The notes under the pieces are model-generated. The model had not been told where the DNA came from. It made no database searches and saw only the letters and a list, made by a program, of their open reading frames with translations. DNA of 57,236 nucleotides from Lachnospiraceae bacterium (GTDB taxonomy: Bacteria; Bacillota; Clostridia; Lachnospirales; Lachnospiraceae), in contig JAAUZJ010000011.1 of the NCBI GenBank assembly GCA_014804695.1, positions 1 through 57,236 of the forward strand, written 5' to 3'. Positions 55,577 to 57,236 of the stretch are shown here, one piece after another (the first letter of the stretch is position 1; every line of letters begins with the position of its first letter). The translations under genes were made by a program, and so were the position numbers.

Positions 55577-56935
55577 TTATGAAGAAGCAATTTTTTTCTT
55601 AATATCTTCAATTTTATTTTTTAATTCCACATTATTAGCAATTTCCTCATTTATTTTATTAAACCCATATATGATGGTTGTATGATCTTTTTTACCGAGG
55701 ATCTTACCTATATTTGCAAAAGAAGTATCTGTTAAGGTTCTGCAAAAATACATAACAACCTGTCTTGCCTGGACAAATTCTGAATTTCTTCTCTTAGAAG
55801 TTATATCTTCAGGAGTTATATTAAAGTAATCCGCTACGGTACTTATAATTAAGGAAGGTGTTATTTCTCTTGACTTGTCCGGGTAAATTACATCTTTTAA
55901 GGCTTCTTCTGCATGCTCCAGATTAATATCAACATTATTTAATTTGGAATATGCAATAATCTTATTAAAAGCGCCTTCAAGTTCTCTGATATTTGATTTA
56001 ATGTTAGTTGCAATATATTGAAGTACTTCATTATCAATTTCTTTATTATTAATTTCAGCATTCTTTTTTAAGATTGCCATTCTTGTTTCATAATCGGGAG
56101 CCTGAATATCGGCAATCAAACCCCATTCAAACCTCGAACGGATTCTTTCTTCTAATGTTTCAAGATCTTTAGGTGGTTTATCAGAAGATAAGATAACTTG
56201 TTTTCCATCGGAATGAAGGGTGTTAAATGTATGGAAAAATTCTTCCTGTGTACTTTCTTTTCCTATTATAAATTGAATATCATCAATTAAAAGAACATCT
56301 ACTGTTCTGTATTTTTCTCTTAATTTATTCATCTTTGAAGCGCTGCCGCTTCTGATGGCTTCGATTACTTCATTTGTAAAATTTTCTGATGTGACATATA
56401 ACACTTTCATTTCCGGATTCTGTTCCAGGATAAAATGTCCGATAGAGTGCATTAAATGTGTTTTGCCAAGTCCTGCTCCTCCATATAAATATAAAGGATT
56501 ATATGCTTCCCCCGGAGATTCTGCTACGGCAAGTGAAGCTGAGTGTGCAAATCTGTTATTACTCCCAACAACGAAAGTATCAAATTTATATTTTGAATTC
56601 AAATTAGCATTTTCATAATTAATATTATATACGTGACTGGAAGGAGAAATATTGTTAACTTTTTCTTTATTTGCATCCTTTTCTAAAATAAAAGAAATAT
56701 CATATGTATGATCCATCATTTCAGATATTGTTACCTGAAAGAAACTTTTATACTTAGTAGAAATATAATTAAGGGCATGGGACTGATCAGAGGGGATAAG
56801 TATAGTGACAATATTATCCTCTAATTTATAAAAATTGAGCGGAGCAATCCACGTAGAATATGAAATATCAGAAAGATCGTATTCATTTCTTATTTTTTCT
56901 TTAATTAAATCCCAGTTCTTTTCAATAGAATCCAT
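55577..56935 (-). CDS. dnaA: Chromosomal replication initiator DnaA
   Basis: DnaA binds DnaA boxes and melts the origin. The 452-residue protein has domain I (residues 1-85), a linker (about 86-110), and the AAA+ domain with Walker A G-G-A-G-L-G-K-T-H (about 150-158), Walker B V-L-L-I-D-D-I-Q-F (about 211) and sensor blocks. The DNA-binding domain IV has the helix-turn-helix Q-A-R-Q-V-V-M-Y-F (about 390) and the signature K-D-H-T-T-I-I-Y-G (about 423). AAGGGG precedes the ATG by nine bases. It is the last gene before the origin region. Confidence 0.98.
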   Translation of the reverse strand: MDSIEKNWDLIKEKIRNEYDLSDISYSTWIAPLNFYKLEDNIVTILIPSDQSHALNYISTKYKSFFQVTISEMMDHTYDISFILEKDANKEKVNNISPSSHVYNINYENANLNSKYKFDTFVVGSNNRFAHSASLAVAESPGEAYNPLYLYGGAGLGKTHLMHSIGHFILEQNPEMKVLYVTSENFTNEVIEAIRSGSASKMNKLREKYRTVDVLLIDDIQFIIGKESTQEEFFHTFNTLHSDGKQVILSSDKPPKDLETLEERIRSRFEWGLIADIQAPDYETRMAILKKNAEINNKEIDNEVLQYIATNIKSNIRELEGAFNKIIAYSKLNNVDINLEHAEEALKDVIYPDKSREITPSLIISTVADYFNITPEDITSKRRNSEFVQARQVVMYFCRTLTDTSFANIGKILGKKDHTTIIYGFNKINEEIANNVELKNKIEDIKKKIASS

Positions 56936-57236
56936 TATTTATAACCCCTTAAAATTATATTAAAAAAAAGATAACGAAAATACCCTAAATATATATTAAT
57001 ATAAATAAGAAAAAAATTCAAATAATACTTATCAACAAAAAAATTAACAGGTTAACATATATTTTTAAAATTATTTTTTAATTGTGAATAAGTATGATTT
57101 TAAATATTAACATCATAAAACTCTATAATAATGGCAAATTTAAAATATTTTTAACATATAAATATGAAGTTATTAACATTTTATCCACAAAATGTGGATA
57201 GACTTATGTAAAGTGGATAGCCATATGTTGATAAAA
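56936..57236. other. Origin region (oriC side of dnaA) with DnaA boxes, cut by window edge
   Basis: This gene-free, very AT-rich stretch upstream of dnaA holds TTATCAACA (57029-57037), TGTGAATAA (57083-57091, an exact box on the minus strand), TTATCCACA (57181-57189, exact), TGTGGATAG (57193-57201), AGTGGATAG (57212-57220) and TGTTGATAA (57226-57234). The boxes become dense at the right end, so more probably lie beyond the window. The AT-only runs at about 56940-57080 and 57090-57180 are candidates for the unwinding element or the dnaA promoter. The dnaA leader must start here. Confidence 0.85.

Overview
The window comes from the chromosome of a low-GC Gram-positive anaerobe, most likely a clostridial (Lachnospiraceae-type) bacterium. 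It ends at the chromosomal origin: dnaA, dnaN, yaaA (S4 domain), recF, gyrB and gyrA lie in that order on the minus strand. The last 300 bases hold an AT-rich, gene-free stretch with several DnaA boxes. A clostridial origin fits with the DUF4358 and DUF6591 proteins, a flavin reductase-rubredoxin fusion, a T-box-controlled trp operon and AAAGG/AGGAGG ribosome binding sites.

Layout, left to right. 1-3.4 kb: the end of an FtsX-like permease, then a polar amino acid ABC transporter (lipoprotein, permease, ATPase). 3.4-6.6 kb (minus): a transposase remnant, a chemoreceptor and murG. 6.9-11.9 kb: an unknown membrane protein, a DUF4358 lipoprotein, an MBOAT/SGNH pair probably acting in O-acylation of a surface polymer, and exodeoxyribonuclease III. 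11.9-16.5 kb (minus): an ECF sigma factor followed by a membrane protein, an ABC ATPase and two tandem paralogous permease-like proteins. 16.7-21.6 kb: a divergent cis-prenyltransferase, a MATE exporter, a flavin reductase-rubredoxin protein and a large GT-C-like membrane protein. 21.7-25.1 kb (minus): a response regulator, histidine kinase, ABC ATPase and permease that look like a peptide-antibiotic sensing and resistance cassette. 25.2-32.4 kb (plus): a promoter, a tRNA-Trp T-box leader and trpEGDCFBA. 32.6-40 kb: an accessory stretch with a membrane-bound XRE regulator, an isochorismatase-like hydrolase, DUF4230 and DUF6591 proteins, a MerR regulator, a frameshifted gene, a PBECR4 nuclease-like gene behind a structured leader, and a GNAT acetyltransferase. 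40.3-48.3 kb: a PTS glucose-family permease, an ABC-class ATPase, a metallophosphoesterase, a second ECF sigma factor with a DUF4367 partner, and a methyltransferase. 48.4-57.2 kb: the origin cluster.

The most unusual signal is a family of five palindromic elements (about 83 bp of core, about 134 bp with outer repeats) at 2492, 10966, 29521, 30313 and 40173. Their long arms differ between copies but stay complementary within each copy. The central loop is conserved and has a fixed polarity. In four of five copies the core ends 55-60 nt before the start codon of the next gene. Two copies sit inside the trp operon, on either side of trpF. The second candidate is the PBECR4 gene, which is preceded by a promoter, a roughly 190-nt folded leader and an intrinsic-terminator-like hairpin. 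No tRNA, rRNA, CRISPR array or intact insertion sequence was seen.
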